From Mesorhizobium sp. STM 4661 (GTDB taxonomy: Bacteria > Pseudomonadota > Alphaproteobacteria > Rhizobiales > Rhizobiaceae), in assembly GCF_000359125.1 (NCBI RefSeq), contig NZ_CAAF010000082.1:310001-374000 (forward strand): a stretch of DNA of 64,000 bases, read 5' to 3'. A program made the translations under genes and the position numbers. This document shows positions 8,924 to 18,071 of the stretch, in pieces. The notes below the pieces were generated by a model, which was not told the DNA's origin, made no database searches, and worked only from the letters and a program-made list of their open reading frames with translations. The first letter of the stretch is position 1. The number at the start of each line of letters is the position of its first letter.

Positions 8924-10474
8924 TCATGTCGTCAGCGGCTGGAACCGCCCGGCCGGCGACGCCGCCAGTTCCGACCAGTCGATCTCTTCCTCCAGGCGAT
9001 GATAGGCTTCGTCGCCAATCGTGCCGTTGCGGCGCAGTTCCTCCAGCGCATCGCGCTGGCTGCTGATGGCGTAGAGACGCAGCCGGTCATACTCCGTCGC
9101 CGCCTGCGCGTTTTCCGGGTTCTCGGCGATCGCGCGCTGGGCCGTATATTGCTCGCGCACCGCTACAGCCGCATTCGATGTCTTGCCCCTCAATACATTC
9201 AGTGCGGCTTCCATGATGGCGACACGTGCTCGCGCCACTTCGCGGTCGACCGTCCTGTCCGGGTCGAGGCGCAGCGCCTGCAGCAATGGCTTCAGGGTCA
9301 TGCCTTGCAGCACCAGCGTGCCGAGAACGACAGCGAAGGCGGCGAGCACGATCGGATCGCGGCCGGGAAAGTCGGCCGGCAAGGCAAACGCCGCCACCAG
9401 CGTCACCAGCCCGCGCATGCCACACCAGCCGATGAGCACGCCGCCGCGAAACGTTGGCGCGTCTCGCCTTTGGTCCTCGCTGCCGAAGCGGGCAAACCAT
9501 CGCATGACAACGCCATAACCCAGCACCCAGACGAGGCGCGACACGATGACGACGGCCAGCACCGTTGCGGCGAAGATGAACGCTTCGGCTTGTCCCTCCC
9601 CCGCAAGCCGGCCGACAATAGACCGGGCCTGCAGGCCCATCAGCACGAAGGCAAGCACGTTGAGCACGAAGACCGCCGACTCCCAGACCGAATAGGTGCT
9701 GACGCGCCTCCTCGCCGACATCAGGCGCGGCGCCCTGCGCGCTATGGTCATGGCATAGACGACAATGGTGATGATGGCCGAAAGGCCCAGCCTGTCGGCG
9801 AGGATCCAGACCGCGAACGTTCCGGCGAATTGCACAACCGTGCTGCTCGCCGCATCTTCGATCCGGGAAAGCGTCAGGAGTGAAAGACGACCCAATATGT
9901 AGCCGGCGACAACACTTCCGACCGTTGACAACAGGATCGTCGGAATGGCGTTGCTCAGCATGATAGAGCCGAGCGTCGCCGAAACCGCCAGCCGGTAGAT
10001 CAGGAGCGCGGTGGCATCGTTGAGCAGGCTCTCGCCCCGCAGGATGGCGGTGATGCGATGCGGCACCTTGAATTGCCCGAGTACGGCACTCGCCGCCACC
10101 GCATCCGGCGGCGCGACAATGGCGCCGAGCGCTATTGCCGCGGCGATCGGCAGTCCGGCCATTTTCCAGCCGACGAACGCAACGATCGCCGTGGTGAAGA
10201 TGACGGCGCCGAGCGCCAGAGCCACCAGCGGCAGCCGATAGCGGTTAAGGTCCCGCAACGATGTGTCGTAGGCGGCATCCAGAAGCACCGGCGCGATGAA
10301 CAGCGCCAGCGCCAGCTCCGGGTCGATCTCGATCGTCGGCGCGCCAGGCACGAAAGCGAGACCGGCGCCGGCCAGAGCCAGCAGCGAAGGATAGGGTATC
10401 TCCAAACGCCGCGACAGCCCCGTCAGCGCGACGGCGATCAACAGCAGAACGAGGGTCAGTTCGAAAAGCGCCAT
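8924..10474 (-). CDS. Na+/H+ antiporter of the CPA1 family
   Basis: A 516-residue cation:proton antiporter. About twelve transmembrane helices fill the first 400 residues, and a hydrophilic, partly coiled C-terminal tail of about 110 residues follows. The motifs A-P-P-D-A-V-A (about 120-126) and G-E-S-L-L-N-D-A (about 146-153) carry the acidic residues of the ion path typical of NhaP/NHE-like carriers. It is monocistronic and diverges from the GST gene across a 124-base gap. It is expected to help in pH and sodium homeostasis. Confidence 0.93.
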   Translation of the reverse strand: MALFELTLVLLLIAVALTGLSRRLEIPYPSLLALAGAGLAFVPGAPTIEIDPELALALFIAPVLLDAAYDTSLRDLNRYRLPLVALALGAVIFTTAIVAFVGWKMAGLPIAAAIALGAIVAPPDAVAASAVLGQFKVPHRITAILRGESLLNDATALLIYRLAVSATLGSIMLSNAIPTILLSTVGSVVAGYILGRLSLLTLSRIEDAASSTVVQFAGTFAVWILADRLGLSAIITIVVYAMTIARRAPRLMSARRRVSTYSVWESAVFVLNVLAFVLMGLQARSIVGRLAGEGQAEAFIFAATVLAVVIVSRLVWVLGYGVVMRWFARFGSEDQRRDAPTFRGGVLIGWCGMRGLVTLVAAFALPADFPGRDPIVLAAFAVVLGTLVLQGMTLKPLLQALRLDPDRTVDREVARARVAIMEAALNVLRGKTSNAAVAVREQYTAQRAIAENPENAQAATEYDRLRLYAISSQRDALEELRRNGTIGDEAYHRLEEEIDWSELAASPAGRFQPLTT

Positions 10475-10598
10475 GCCTCATCGTAGCGGCGAAGCGAGAT
10501 CGTTGGCAGTGGCAAAACCGCAAGATGCTGTTGATTGTCCAGCCGGCCGACCTTGTCTGGCAGTATGCACCGGACATGTCCTCGGCATATAGATAGTC

Positions 10599-11225
10599 AT
10601 GATCCTCATCGGCCAGTATGACTCGCCTTTCGTTCGCCGCGTCGGCATCGCGCTGACGCTCTACGGCCTGCCCTTCGAGCATCGGCCATGGTCGGCCTTC
10701 GGCGATGCCGACAAGATTCGCTCCTACAACCCACTGACGCGGGTGCCGACACTGGTGCTGGACGACGGCGAGGTGCTGACGGAAAGCCACCAGATGCTCG
10801 ATTATCTGGACAGCCTGATTGCGGTCGAGCGAAGGATGTTTCCGACAGGCGAGCCTGCCCGCCATCAGGCGCTGAGGATTGCGGCCCTGGCCACCGGGCT
10901 CGGCGACAAGAGCGTCAGCCTGTTTTACGAAAAGCGCTTGCACGAGAAGGTCTCCGACCTTTGGGTCGGCCGCTGCCGGACGCAGATAGAGAGCGTCCTG
11001 GCTGCATTGGAAGCGGACCGCGCCGCGAGGCCTGGGGCCTACTGGTTCGCTGACCGCATCGGCCATGCCGATGTCGCGGTTGCCGCCGTGCTGCGTTTCC
11101 TTGGCGAAGCGCATCCGGGCATGGTTCCGCTGGCCGGCTTTCCGGCGTTAGCGGCTCATGCCGCGCGGATGGAGGCACTGCCCGTCTTTCAGGCGATCTC
11201 GCAGCCTTTCATCCCGCCGGCCTGA
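10599..11225 (+). CDS. Glutathione S-transferase family protein
   Basis: A 208-residue cytosolic GST-like protein. The N-terminal thioredoxin-fold domain runs to about residue 80, with S-P-F-V-R-R-V near residue 10, the cis-proline region V-P-T-L-V-L at about 50 and the glutathione-binding pair E-S near 62-63; an all-helical domain follows. No catalytic cysteine is at the usual omega-class site, so the serine of S-P-F-V is the likely catalytic residue. It stands alone and converges on the ABC ATPase gene. The substrate is unknown. Confidence 0.9.
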   Translation: MILIGQYDSPFVRRVGIALTLYGLPFEHRPWSAFGDADKIRSYNPLTRVPTLVLDDGEVLTESHQMLDYLDSLIAVERRMFPTGEPARHQALRIAALATGLGDKSVSLFYEKRLHEKVSDLWVGRCRTQIESVLAALEADRAARPGAYWFADRIGHADVAVAAVLRFLGEAHPGMVPLAGFPALAAHAARMEALPVFQAISQPFIPPA

Positions 11226-11257
11226 ACGCGCTTCGACCCTGTCGGTTTCTCACGGGA

Positions 11258-12322
11258 TCAGTGCAGCACCAGCATGTCGCCTGATGAGAACGAGATCTCG
11301 GCCTTTTCGCCGACGGCCGGCGGCGGGGTGGCCGGGCTGTTGAACGTGTCGAGCGAGACCGTGCTGCCGCCGATGCCGACGCGCACCCGGATCACAGAGC
11401 CGAGGAAATGCACCTCGGAGATTTCGCCGGAAAGGCTGGAATCGCGGCCGGGCTGACGGCCGAGCGAAATTGCTTCCGGCCGCAGCGCCAGCGACAGCGT
11501 GTCGCCGGATTTCGAACCGTTGAGCTTGCCCTTGAGCGAGACTTCTTGCGTGTTGACGCGCACCTTGCCCGAAGCGGCATCGGTGACCGTGCCTTCGAGC
11601 ACATTCAGCGTGCCGACGAAATTGGCGACGAACTTGGTTGCCGGCCGGTTGTAGATCTCGAACGGCGTGCCGACCTGCTCGGCCTTGCCGCCATACATGA
11701 CGGCAATGCGATCGGAGATCGATAGCGCCTCTTCCTGATCGTGCGTGACGAAGATCGTGGTGATGCCGAGCTTCTTCTGGATCGAACGGATTTCCTCGCG
11801 CAGCGACACGCGCACCTTGGCGTCGAGCGCCGACAGCGGCTCGTCGAGCAGCAGCAGCTTCGGCTTTGGAGCGATCGCACGCGCCAGCGCGATGCGCTGC
11901 TGCTGGCCGCCGGAGAGCTGGTAGGGATAGCGGTCGCCCATCTGCGGCAGCTTGATGATGTCGAGCATCTCGGCGACACGTCTGTCGGCATCGGCCTTTG
12001 GCATGCCCGCCACCTTCAGGCCGAAGGCGATGTTCTGCGCCACGGTCAGGTTCGGAAACAGCGCATAGGCCTGGAACACCATGCCGACATTGCGCTGGTT
12101 GGGCTTCAGCCGGGTGATGTCCTTGCCGGACACGACGATCTTGCCGGCGCTCGGCTCCTCGAAACCGGCGACCATGCGCAGCACGGTCGTCTTGCCGCAT
12201 CCCGATGGGCCGAGGAAGGAGACGAATTCGCCCGGCTCCACGTCGAGGCTGAAATCCTGGACCACGGTGTTGGTGCCGAAGGATTTTCGGACATGCTGGA
12301 TGGAGAGGAATGGCTCGGCCAT
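11258..12322 (-). CDS. ABC transporter ATP-binding protein (PotA/FbpC-like)
   Basis: A 354-residue ATPase with Walker A G-P-S-G-C-G-K-T-T at 38-46, signature L-S-G-G-Q at 136-140, Walker B L-L-L-L-D-E-P at 156-162 and a C-terminal TOBE domain. It is the last gene of the minus-strand transporter operon: binding protein, two permeases, ATPase. The family imports spermidine/putrescine, iron, thiamine or aminoethylphosphonate. Position after the two dehydrogenases suggests an organic compound, not iron, but that is inference. Confidence 0.94.
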   Translation of the reverse strand: MAEPFLSIQHVRKSFGTNTVVQDFSLDVEPGEFVSFLGPSGCGKTTVLRMVAGFEEPSAGKIVVSGKDITRLKPNQRNVGMVFQAYALFPNLTVAQNIAFGLKVAGMPKADADRRVAEMLDIIKLPQMGDRYPYQLSGGQQQRIALARAIAPKPKLLLLDEPLSALDAKVRVSLREEIRSIQKKLGITTIFVTHDQEEALSISDRIAVMYGGKAEQVGTPFEIYNRPATKFVANFVGTLNVLEGTVTDAASGKVRVNTQEVSLKGKLNGSKSGDTLSLALRPEAISLGRQPGRDSSLSGEISEVHFLGSVIRVRVGIGGSTVSLDTFNSPATPPPAVGEKAEISFSSGDMLVLH

Positions 12323-12351
12323 GGCTTTTTCTTTCGATCAGTACTTTTCGA

Positions 12352-13143
12352 TCAGTTTGGGCGGTTCGCCGATCTCGGCGCGAAGCGGGACAGGATCTGG
12401 ATCAGCGACATGCAGCCCCAGGTGATGGCGAAGGCGATGATGGCAAGTGCCGCCGGCTCATAGGCGCGATTGGCGCCAATGTTCTGCAGATACGGGCCGA
12501 AGGCCGGCCGGTTGAGCAGGCTGGCCATGGTGAATTCGCCAATGACGATGGCGAAGGTGAGGAACGCGCCCGACAGCACCGCGATCAGCACATTGGGCAG
12601 GATAACGCGGGTGATGATCGTGCCCCAGCCGGCGCCAAGGATCTGCGCTGCTTCGGTCAGTGTCCGCACATCAATGGTGCGCAGCCCGGTGTCGACGGCG
12701 CGATACATGTAGGGCAGCGCCAGCGTGGCATAGCCGATGACCAGCAACAGGTCGGTGCCGCGGTCGCTCGCCAGGAACGGTAGCGGCGAATTCGAACCGT
12801 ACATTCTGATGTAGCCGAAGACGATGACGATGGCCGGGATGACCAGCGGTAGCAGCGTGATGAACTCGACGATCGGCCGCAACTGCGGCAGGCGCAGCCG
12901 GATCCAGTAGGCAGCCGGCACGACGATCAGCACACCTATGATGATGGTGAAGATGGCAGCGAGCACCGAATAGCCGAACGTCGCCTGGAAGCGGGCATCG
13001 CCGAGCACGATCTGGTAGGCGTCGAATGAGTAGGTGCCGCGCCGCATGCGCATCGAGAATTCCACCGTCGCGATCAGCGGAATGAAGAAATAGGCCGCGC
13101 CCAGCGCAAAGACGACCCAGGCCCAGAAACGTCCGGTCTTCAT
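12352..13143 (-). CDS. ABC transporter permease (PotC-like)
   Basis: A 263-residue inner-membrane permease with six predicted helices. The conserved EAA-type loop (E-A-A-Q-I-L-G-A-G, then R-V-I-L-P) lies at about residues 163-186. The chosen ATG at 13143 overlaps the stop of the preceding permease by 4 bases (ATGA) and has GAGAGG 8 bases upstream. A GTG three codons earlier (13152) is the alternative start. It is the second half of the channel with the 13140-14054 product. Confidence 0.92.
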   Translation of the reverse strand: MKTGRFWAWVVFALGAAYFFIPLIATVEFSMRMRRGTYSFDAYQIVLGDARFQATFGYSVLAAIFTIIIGVLIVVPAAYWIRLRLPQLRPIVEFITLLPLVIPAIVIVFGYIRMYGSNSPLPFLASDRGTDLLLVIGYATLALPYMYRAVDTGLRTIDVRTLTEAAQILGAGWGTIITRVILPNVLIAVLSGAFLTFAIVIGEFTMASLLNRPAFGPYLQNIGANRAYEPAALAIIAFAITWGCMSLIQILSRFAPRSANRPN

Positions 13144-14054
13144 TTCAGCCACCTCTCCGAGCGTGTCCGGAACCAGATGTAGAAGACGTTGGCGAGGCCG
13201 GTGATGACGATCATGCCGAAGGCGATGGCATAGCCGAGATGGGGGTTATGCAGCACGTCGCCGCGGATCTGCGCGTAGAGCAGGATCGGCACGATGTTGA
13301 GCGAGGAGCCGGTCAGCGCGTAAGCGGTGGCGATGGCGCCGAAGGCATTGGCGAACAAGAGGATGACGGTGCCGAGGAAGCTCGGCCAGATCACCGGGAT
13401 GACCACCATGCGCCAGAACTGGGTCTGCGTCGCGCCAAGCGTCGCGGCGGCTTCACCCCATTCCTTCTTCAGCCCGTCGATCGCCGGCACGATGATCACC
13501 ACCATAAGCGGAATCTGGAAATAGACATAGGTCAGCGTCAGGCCCCAGAAGGACAGGATGTTGAAGCCATGGGCGTAGATGTTGAGGCCGAACACGGTGT
13601 TCAAGATCACAGTGGCGAGGCCGAGCCGGCCGAGCGTGGCGAGGAAGGCGAAGGCCAGCGGCACGCCGGCGAAATTCGAAGCCACGCCGGAGAAGGTCAG
13701 CGTCGCCGAGCGTATCCATTCCGGCAGGCCGCCGCGCACGATGGCGATGGCGATGGCGAGCCCCGCGAAAGCGCCGATCAGCGACGAAGCAAGACTGATC
13801 TTGATCGAGATCCAGTATGCGGCAACGATCGTTGGTTGCGAAAGCGCGATGATATTCTCTAACGTGAATTCACCCGCACCGTTCTGGAATGCGCCCAGCA
13901 TCAAATAGAGCGTGGGCAGGATCAGGAACATGATGGCGAAGATGAAGAATGGCGCCACGCCGAGCCACTGCGTCGGCAGCCGCAACGCACGCGCCTCGCT
14001 GGGCGGCGCGGTCTTCCCCGCGATTGTCTGATCGGAAAGCGAGAGATCGGTCAT
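13140..14054 (-). CDS. ABC transporter permease (PotB-like)
   Basis: A 304-residue permease that starts with a cytoplasmic tail of about 40 residues and then has six hydrophobic helices. The EAA loop reads E-A-A-A-T-L-G-A-T, followed by R-M-V-V-I-P. The open frame runs some 100 codons further upstream, but that extension is hydrophilic, arginine-rich and overlaps the hairpin and the binding-protein gene, so the start at 14054 (M-T-D-L-S-L-S) is preferred. It is coupled to the next permease through an ATGA overlap. Confidence 0.92.
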   Translation of the reverse strand: MTDLSLSDQTIAGKTAPPSEARALRLPTQWLGVAPFFIFAIMFLILPTLYLMLGAFQNGAGEFTLENIIALSQPTIVAAYWISIKISLASSLIGAFAGLAIAIAIVRGGLPEWIRSATLTFSGVASNFAGVPLAFAFLATLGRLGLATVILNTVFGLNIYAHGFNILSFWGLTLTYVYFQIPLMVVIIVPAIDGLKKEWGEAAATLGATQTQFWRMVVIPVIWPSFLGTVILLFANAFGAIATAYALTGSSLNIVPILLYAQIRGDVLHNPHLGYAIAFGMIVITGLANVFYIWFRTRSERWLK

Positions 14055-14078
14055 GCGCCGGCTACCGTCTTCGAGGGA

Positions 14079-14106
14079 CACCGGGCGGCCATCAGGCCGC
14101 CCGGTG
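14079..14106 (-). promoter_or_regulatory. Intercistronic stem-loop between binding-protein and permease genes
   Basis: A perfect 12-bp inverted repeat, CACCGGGCGGCC at 14079-14090 and GGCCGCCCGGTG at 14095-14106, with a 4-base loop. It lies between the stop of the binding-protein gene (14117) and the start of the permease gene (14054). On the coding strand no U-run follows, so it is not a simple terminator. Such hairpins usually protect the 3' end of the binding-protein mRNA and give it excess expression over the membrane subunits. Confidence 0.75.
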
Positions 14107-14116
14107 GCTTTCAACC

Positions 14117-15223
14117 TTACTGAACGTTGGCGCCGACGACGGCGTCCCAGTTCTTGGTGATGGCTTCCTTGGACTTGGCCTGCTCGTCGAGCGTCGGGAA
14201 CACCGCGACCGCGTAGGACTCGGCCGGAGGCATCTTGGCCATCATGTCCGCCGGAATCTTGCCGTTCTTGGCAAGATCGTTGAAGCGGATCGGGTGGCAA
14301 TAGCCCTTCAGCCAGCCGAGTTGGCCTTCGTCGGAATAGAGATATTCCAGCCACAGCTTGGCGGCATTCGGGTGCGGCGCGTAGGCGCTGATCGCCTGCA
14401 CATAGACGCCAGCGACGACACCGGTCTTCGGCACGATCACGTCGACCGGCGGGTTGCCTTTCAGCGTGTCGCGGCCGGCAAGCGCATTGTAGTCCCAGGT
14501 GATCAGGATCGGGGTCTGGCCCTGGGCGAGCGTCGCGGCCTTGCCGATGACCGGCACGAAATTGCCGGCGGCGGCGAGCTTCTTGAAGAAGTCGAGACCA
14601 GCGGTGCCGGCGGCTTCGCCAGCCGCGGCGCCCGTCGACAAGCCAGCGGCGTAGACGCCCTGGATGGCCTGGTTCGAAGCGCGCGGATCACCAGCGAGAG
14701 CGACCGAGTTGGCAAATTCCGGCTTCAGCAGGTCGGCCCAATCGGCAGGCGCTTCCTTTACCAGATCCTTGTTCACTTCGAACGAAAGCACGCCATAATA
14801 GTCGCCGGTCCAATAGCCTTCGGCATCCTTGGCGCTGTCGGGGATCGAGTCCCAGGTCGACACCTTGTAGGGCATCAACAGCCCATCGGCCTTGGCGGAG
14901 GGGCCGAAGGACAGGCCGACATCGATAACGTCGGGCGCCTGCGGGCCTTTGTTGTCCTTGTTGGCCTTGATCGCCTCGATCTCGTCGCCGGAGCCGGCAT
15001 CGGGGTTGAGCTCGTTGATGGTGATTTCCGGATATTTCGCCTTGAAGCCGGCGATGACGTCGCCGTAGCCGCACCAGTCATGCGGCAGCGCGATGGTGGT
15101 GAGCTGGCCTTCCGCCTTGGCGGCGGCGACCAGTTCATCCATGGACTGGGCCGACGAGATGGCAGAGGTCGCCATCAGGGCGACGGCCGAAAGGGAAAGC
15201 ACTTTCCCTGTGAATTTGAACAT
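14117..15223 (-). CDS. ABC transporter substrate-binding protein (PotD/Fe-type)
   Basis: A 368-residue periplasmic solute-binding protein. A signal peptide with a hydrophobic core at about 7-22 ends near A-I-S-S-A-Q. The mature part fits the bacterial extracellular solute-binding fold used for polyamines, iron, thiamine and aminoethylphosphonate (strand L-T-T-I-A-L-P, then P-D-V-I-D-V-G). It contains only two cysteines, in W-C-G-Y near the N-terminus and G-Y-C-H near the C-terminus, which may form a disulfide. It is the first gene of the transporter operon. The ligand is not identifiable by eye. Confidence 0.9.
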   Translation of the reverse strand: MFKFTGKVLSLSAVALMATSAISSAQSMDELVAAAKAEGQLTTIALPHDWCGYGDVIAGFKAKYPEITINELNPDAGSGDEIEAIKANKDNKGPQAPDVIDVGLSFGPSAKADGLLMPYKVSTWDSIPDSAKDAEGYWTGDYYGVLSFEVNKDLVKEAPADWADLLKPEFANSVALAGDPRASNQAIQGVYAAGLSTGAAAGEAAGTAGLDFFKKLAAAGNFVPVIGKAATLAQGQTPILITWDYNALAGRDTLKGNPPVDVIVPKTGVVAGVYVQAISAYAPHPNAAKLWLEYLYSDEGQLGWLKGYCHPIRFNDLAKNGKIPADMMAKMPPAESYAVAVFPTLDEQAKSKEAITKNWDAVVGANVQ

Positions 15224-15465
15224 GTGTTCTCTCCGTTGAACTGACGCCGTTGGACGCCTGCGATGCGGTATCGTTTTCGTGTGACAGCCAGATGAAAGCT
15301 TTGTGAAAGCGGTGCCCGCAGTGCGAAAAGTAAACTCTTTTTAACCGGTTGTAGCAATCACTCCGCGATTCTTTTTCCGGCTAACTACTTTCTGCTTTAC
15401 CTTTCATCCTTCCCCCTTTCTTTGCCCTTTCACTTTCTGGATCAAATTCTGGCGCGAAAAACGCC

Positions 15466-16638
15466 TCACACGGTGCCCGCGATAGCGTTCTTGAGCAGCG
15501 TCAGCGCCGCCTTCCTGGTCAGCTTGACCGGGTTGCCGCCGGCGGTCGGATCGACCACCGCCATGTCGGCGATCAGCCCCTTGCGCTTCTTGTCCATGTC
15601 GAGCCCCTTGATCAGGCCCGGCAGCGCATGCGGCACCTTCAGCTCCTTGCGCAGCTTGATGATCGCCTTGGCGAAACCGTCGAAACCGCCCTTGATGCCG
15701 CAATAGGCGGCGAGCCTGGCGATACGCACCTCGATGGCGTCGCGGTTGAAGGCCAGCACATAAGGCATGAACACGGCATTGGTCATGCCGTGATGGGTAT
15801 CGTAGAGCGCGCCGATCGGATGCGACAGCGAGTGTATGGCGCCCAGCCCCTTCTGGAAGGCGGCGGCACCCATGGCGGCCGCGCTCATCATATGGGCGCG
15901 GGCGACCAGATCCTTGCCGTTGGCGTAGGCCTTCGGCAGGTTTTCGAAGACCAGCCGCACGCCTTCCACCGCGATGCCGTCGGCCATCGGATGATAGCCC
16001 GGCGCGCAATAGGCCTCGAGGCAATGCGCGAGCGCGTCCATGCCGGTGCCTGCGGTGATGAAGCCCGGCATGCCGACCGACAGTTCCGGGTCGGCAATGA
16101 CGATTGCCGGCAAAAGTTTCGGATGGAAGATGACCTTCTTGGTGTGCGTCGCCTCATTGGTGATGACGCCGGCGCGGCCGACCTCCGAACCGGTGCCGGC
16201 CGTCGTCGGCACGGCGATGATCGGCGCGATCGCATCGGAGTTGGCGCGCGTCCACCAGTCGCCGACATCCTCGAAATCCCAGACCGGCCTGGTCTGCCCG
16301 GCCTGGAAGGCGATCAGCTTGCCAAGATCGAGCGCCGAGCCGCCGCCAAAGGCGATGACACCGTCATGCCTGCCCTGCTTGAACACGGCAATGCCGGCGG
16401 TCAGGTTGGAATCCACCGGGTTCGGCTTGACCTCGGAAAACACGCCATAGGGCACCTTGGCGTCGTCGAGGATCTTCAGCGTCGAGGCGACGACCGGCAG
16501 CTTGGCCAGCCCCGGATCGGTGACGAAGAGCGGGCGCCTGATGCCGGCGGCATCAAGCACGTCCGGCAATTCCTTGATGCGTCCCGCGCCGAAGCGGACG
16601 GTGGTCGGGTAGTTCCATTTGGAGATGAGCTTGGACAT
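15466..16638 (-). CDS. Iron-containing alcohol dehydrogenase
   Basis: A 390-residue group III alcohol dehydrogenase. The NAD-binding G-G-G-S-A-L-D is at 98-104. The metal ligands line up as Asp201 and His205 (G-M-D-A-L-A-H), His269 (A-I-H-S-L-S-H-P) and His283 (T-H-H-G-M), the same spacing as in lactaldehyde reductase FucO. It begins 15 bases after the aldehyde dehydrogenase gene and precedes the transporter operon by 242 bases. Alcohol and aldehyde dehydrogenase together would convert an alcohol to an acid in two steps. Confidence 0.93.
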   Translation of the reverse strand: MSKLISKWNYPTTVRFGAGRIKELPDVLDAAGIRRPLFVTDPGLAKLPVVASTLKILDDAKVPYGVFSEVKPNPVDSNLTAGIAVFKQGRHDGVIAFGGGSALDLGKLIAFQAGQTRPVWDFEDVGDWWTRANSDAIAPIIAVPTTAGTGSEVGRAGVITNEATHTKKVIFHPKLLPAIVIADPELSVGMPGFITAGTGMDALAHCLEAYCAPGYHPMADGIAVEGVRLVFENLPKAYANGKDLVARAHMMSAAAMGAAAFQKGLGAIHSLSHPIGALYDTHHGMTNAVFMPYVLAFNRDAIEVRIARLAAYCGIKGGFDGFAKAIIKLRKELKVPHALPGLIKGLDMDKKRKGLIADMAVVDPTAGGNPVKLTRKAALTLLKNAIAGTV

Positions 16639-16653
16639 TTTTGTCTTTCAAAA

Positions 16654-18039
16654 TCAGATGGCTTCGCGCAGGTGATATGATTTCGGCCGGGTCAGGTTGT
16701 CGTAGCCGATGGCCGAAAGGGCCGCGCCCTTGCCGGTGTCCTTGACCCCGGTCCAGACCAACGCCGGGTCGAGATAGTCGCAACGGTTCATGAACACCGT
16801 GCCGGTCTCGACGCGGTCACCGATCGCCATCGCGTGCTCGGTATCGCGGGTCCAGATCGAAGCGGTCAGCCCGTAGGGACTGTCGTTCATCAGCGCGATC
16901 GCCTCCTCGTCATTGCGCACCTTCATGATGCCGACGATCGGCCCGAAACTTTCCTCGCGCATGACGCTCATCTGGTGGTCGACCCCGGTCAGCACTTCAG
17001 GCGCCAGATAGGGCGAGCCGGCCATGTCGTTGGCCACCTTCATGTTGATGTGTGCCTTGGCGCCCTTACGCAACGCTTCGGCCTTCTGCTCGCGGATCAG
17101 GTCGGCGAAGCGCGCCTGCGCCATCGGCCCCATCGTCGTCGCCTGGTCGAGCGGACTGCCGACGAGGTAATTCCTGGTCTCGGCAATGAAGCCTTCAACG
17201 AACTCATCATAGACCTTCTCGTGCACGTAGACGCGCTCGATGCCGCAACAGCATTGGCCGGAATTGAAGAAGGCGCCGTCGACCAGATTGGCCACCGCAT
17301 GGTCCATCTTGGCGTCGGGCAGCACATAGGCCGGGTCCTTGCCGCCGAGTTCGAGGCCGAGCGTCATGAAGGTGCCGGCGGCAGCCTTTTCGATGGCGCG
17401 GCCACCGCCGACCGAGCCGGTGAAGTTGACATGGTCGATCTTGCCCGAACCGAGCAGCTTCTCGGTCTGGGCGTGGTTCATGACAAGGTTCTGGAACAGG
17501 CCCTTGGGCAGGCCGGCCTTGTCGAAGGCCTGTTGGAAGCGTTCGCCGACCAGCAGCGTCTGCGCAGCATGCTTCAGGATGACCGCACTTCCGGCCATCA
17601 GCGCCGGCACGATGGTGTTGACGGCGGTCAGATAGGGATAGTTCCACGGCGCGATCACCATGACGACGCCGAGCGGCACCTTCTTCACATAGCGGCGGAA
17701 CCCATCCTTCGGATTGGAGGCTAAGACCGGCTTCAGCGCCGCCTCGGCGATCTCGACCATGTAGTTGACGCGTTCCTTGACGCCGCCGAACTCGCCGCCA
17801 TAGCGCACCGGGCGGCCCATCTGCCAGGCGATCTCCGGCACGATCTCGTCGGTCATCGCGACCAGCGCTTCGAGCATGGCGAGCATATACTTGCCGCGCT
17901 CGACGACCGGCACCTCAGCCCATTTCTCCTGCGCCGCCCTGGCGCGCTCGACCGCGGCGTTGATCGCCTGATCGGTTGCGATCGGCCGCTCGACATAGAT
18001 CGAACCATCGATGGGGGATTTGAGTTTTACGGTTTCCAA
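16654..18039 (-). CDS. NAD(P)+-dependent aldehyde dehydrogenase
   Basis: A 461-residue aldehyde dehydrogenase superfamily enzyme. Key residues are Asn133 in A-P-W-N-Y-P, the general base Glu230 in L-E-L-G-G-K, and the nucleophile in F-F-N-S-G-Q-C-C-C-G, where alignment to F-x-N-x-G-Q-x-C points to Cys264. Three cysteines in a row at 263-265 are slightly unusual. The length is a little short but complete. It is the first gene of a minus-strand run with the iron alcohol dehydrogenase, so it probably oxidises the aldehyde that enzyme makes. Confidence 0.93.
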   Translation of the reverse strand: METVKLKSPIDGSIYVERPIATDQAINAAVERARAAQEKWAEVPVVERGKYMLAMLEALVAMTDEIVPEIAWQMGRPVRYGGEFGGVKERVNYMVEIAEAALKPVLASNPKDGFRRYVKKVPLGVVMVIAPWNYPYLTAVNTIVPALMAGSAVILKHAAQTLLVGERFQQAFDKAGLPKGLFQNLVMNHAQTEKLLGSGKIDHVNFTGSVGGGRAIEKAAAGTFMTLGLELGGKDPAYVLPDAKMDHAVANLVDGAFFNSGQCCCGIERVYVHEKVYDEFVEGFIAETRNYLVGSPLDQATTMGPMAQARFADLIREQKAEALRKGAKAHINMKVANDMAGSPYLAPEVLTGVDHQMSVMREESFGPIVGIMKVRNDEEAIALMNDSPYGLTASIWTRDTEHAMAIGDRVETGTVFMNRCDYLDPALVWTGVKDTGKGAALSAIGYDNLTRPKSYHLREAI

Positions 18040-18071
18040 GTGGGCGTCTCCATATATCGAAAGGCAAAGCG

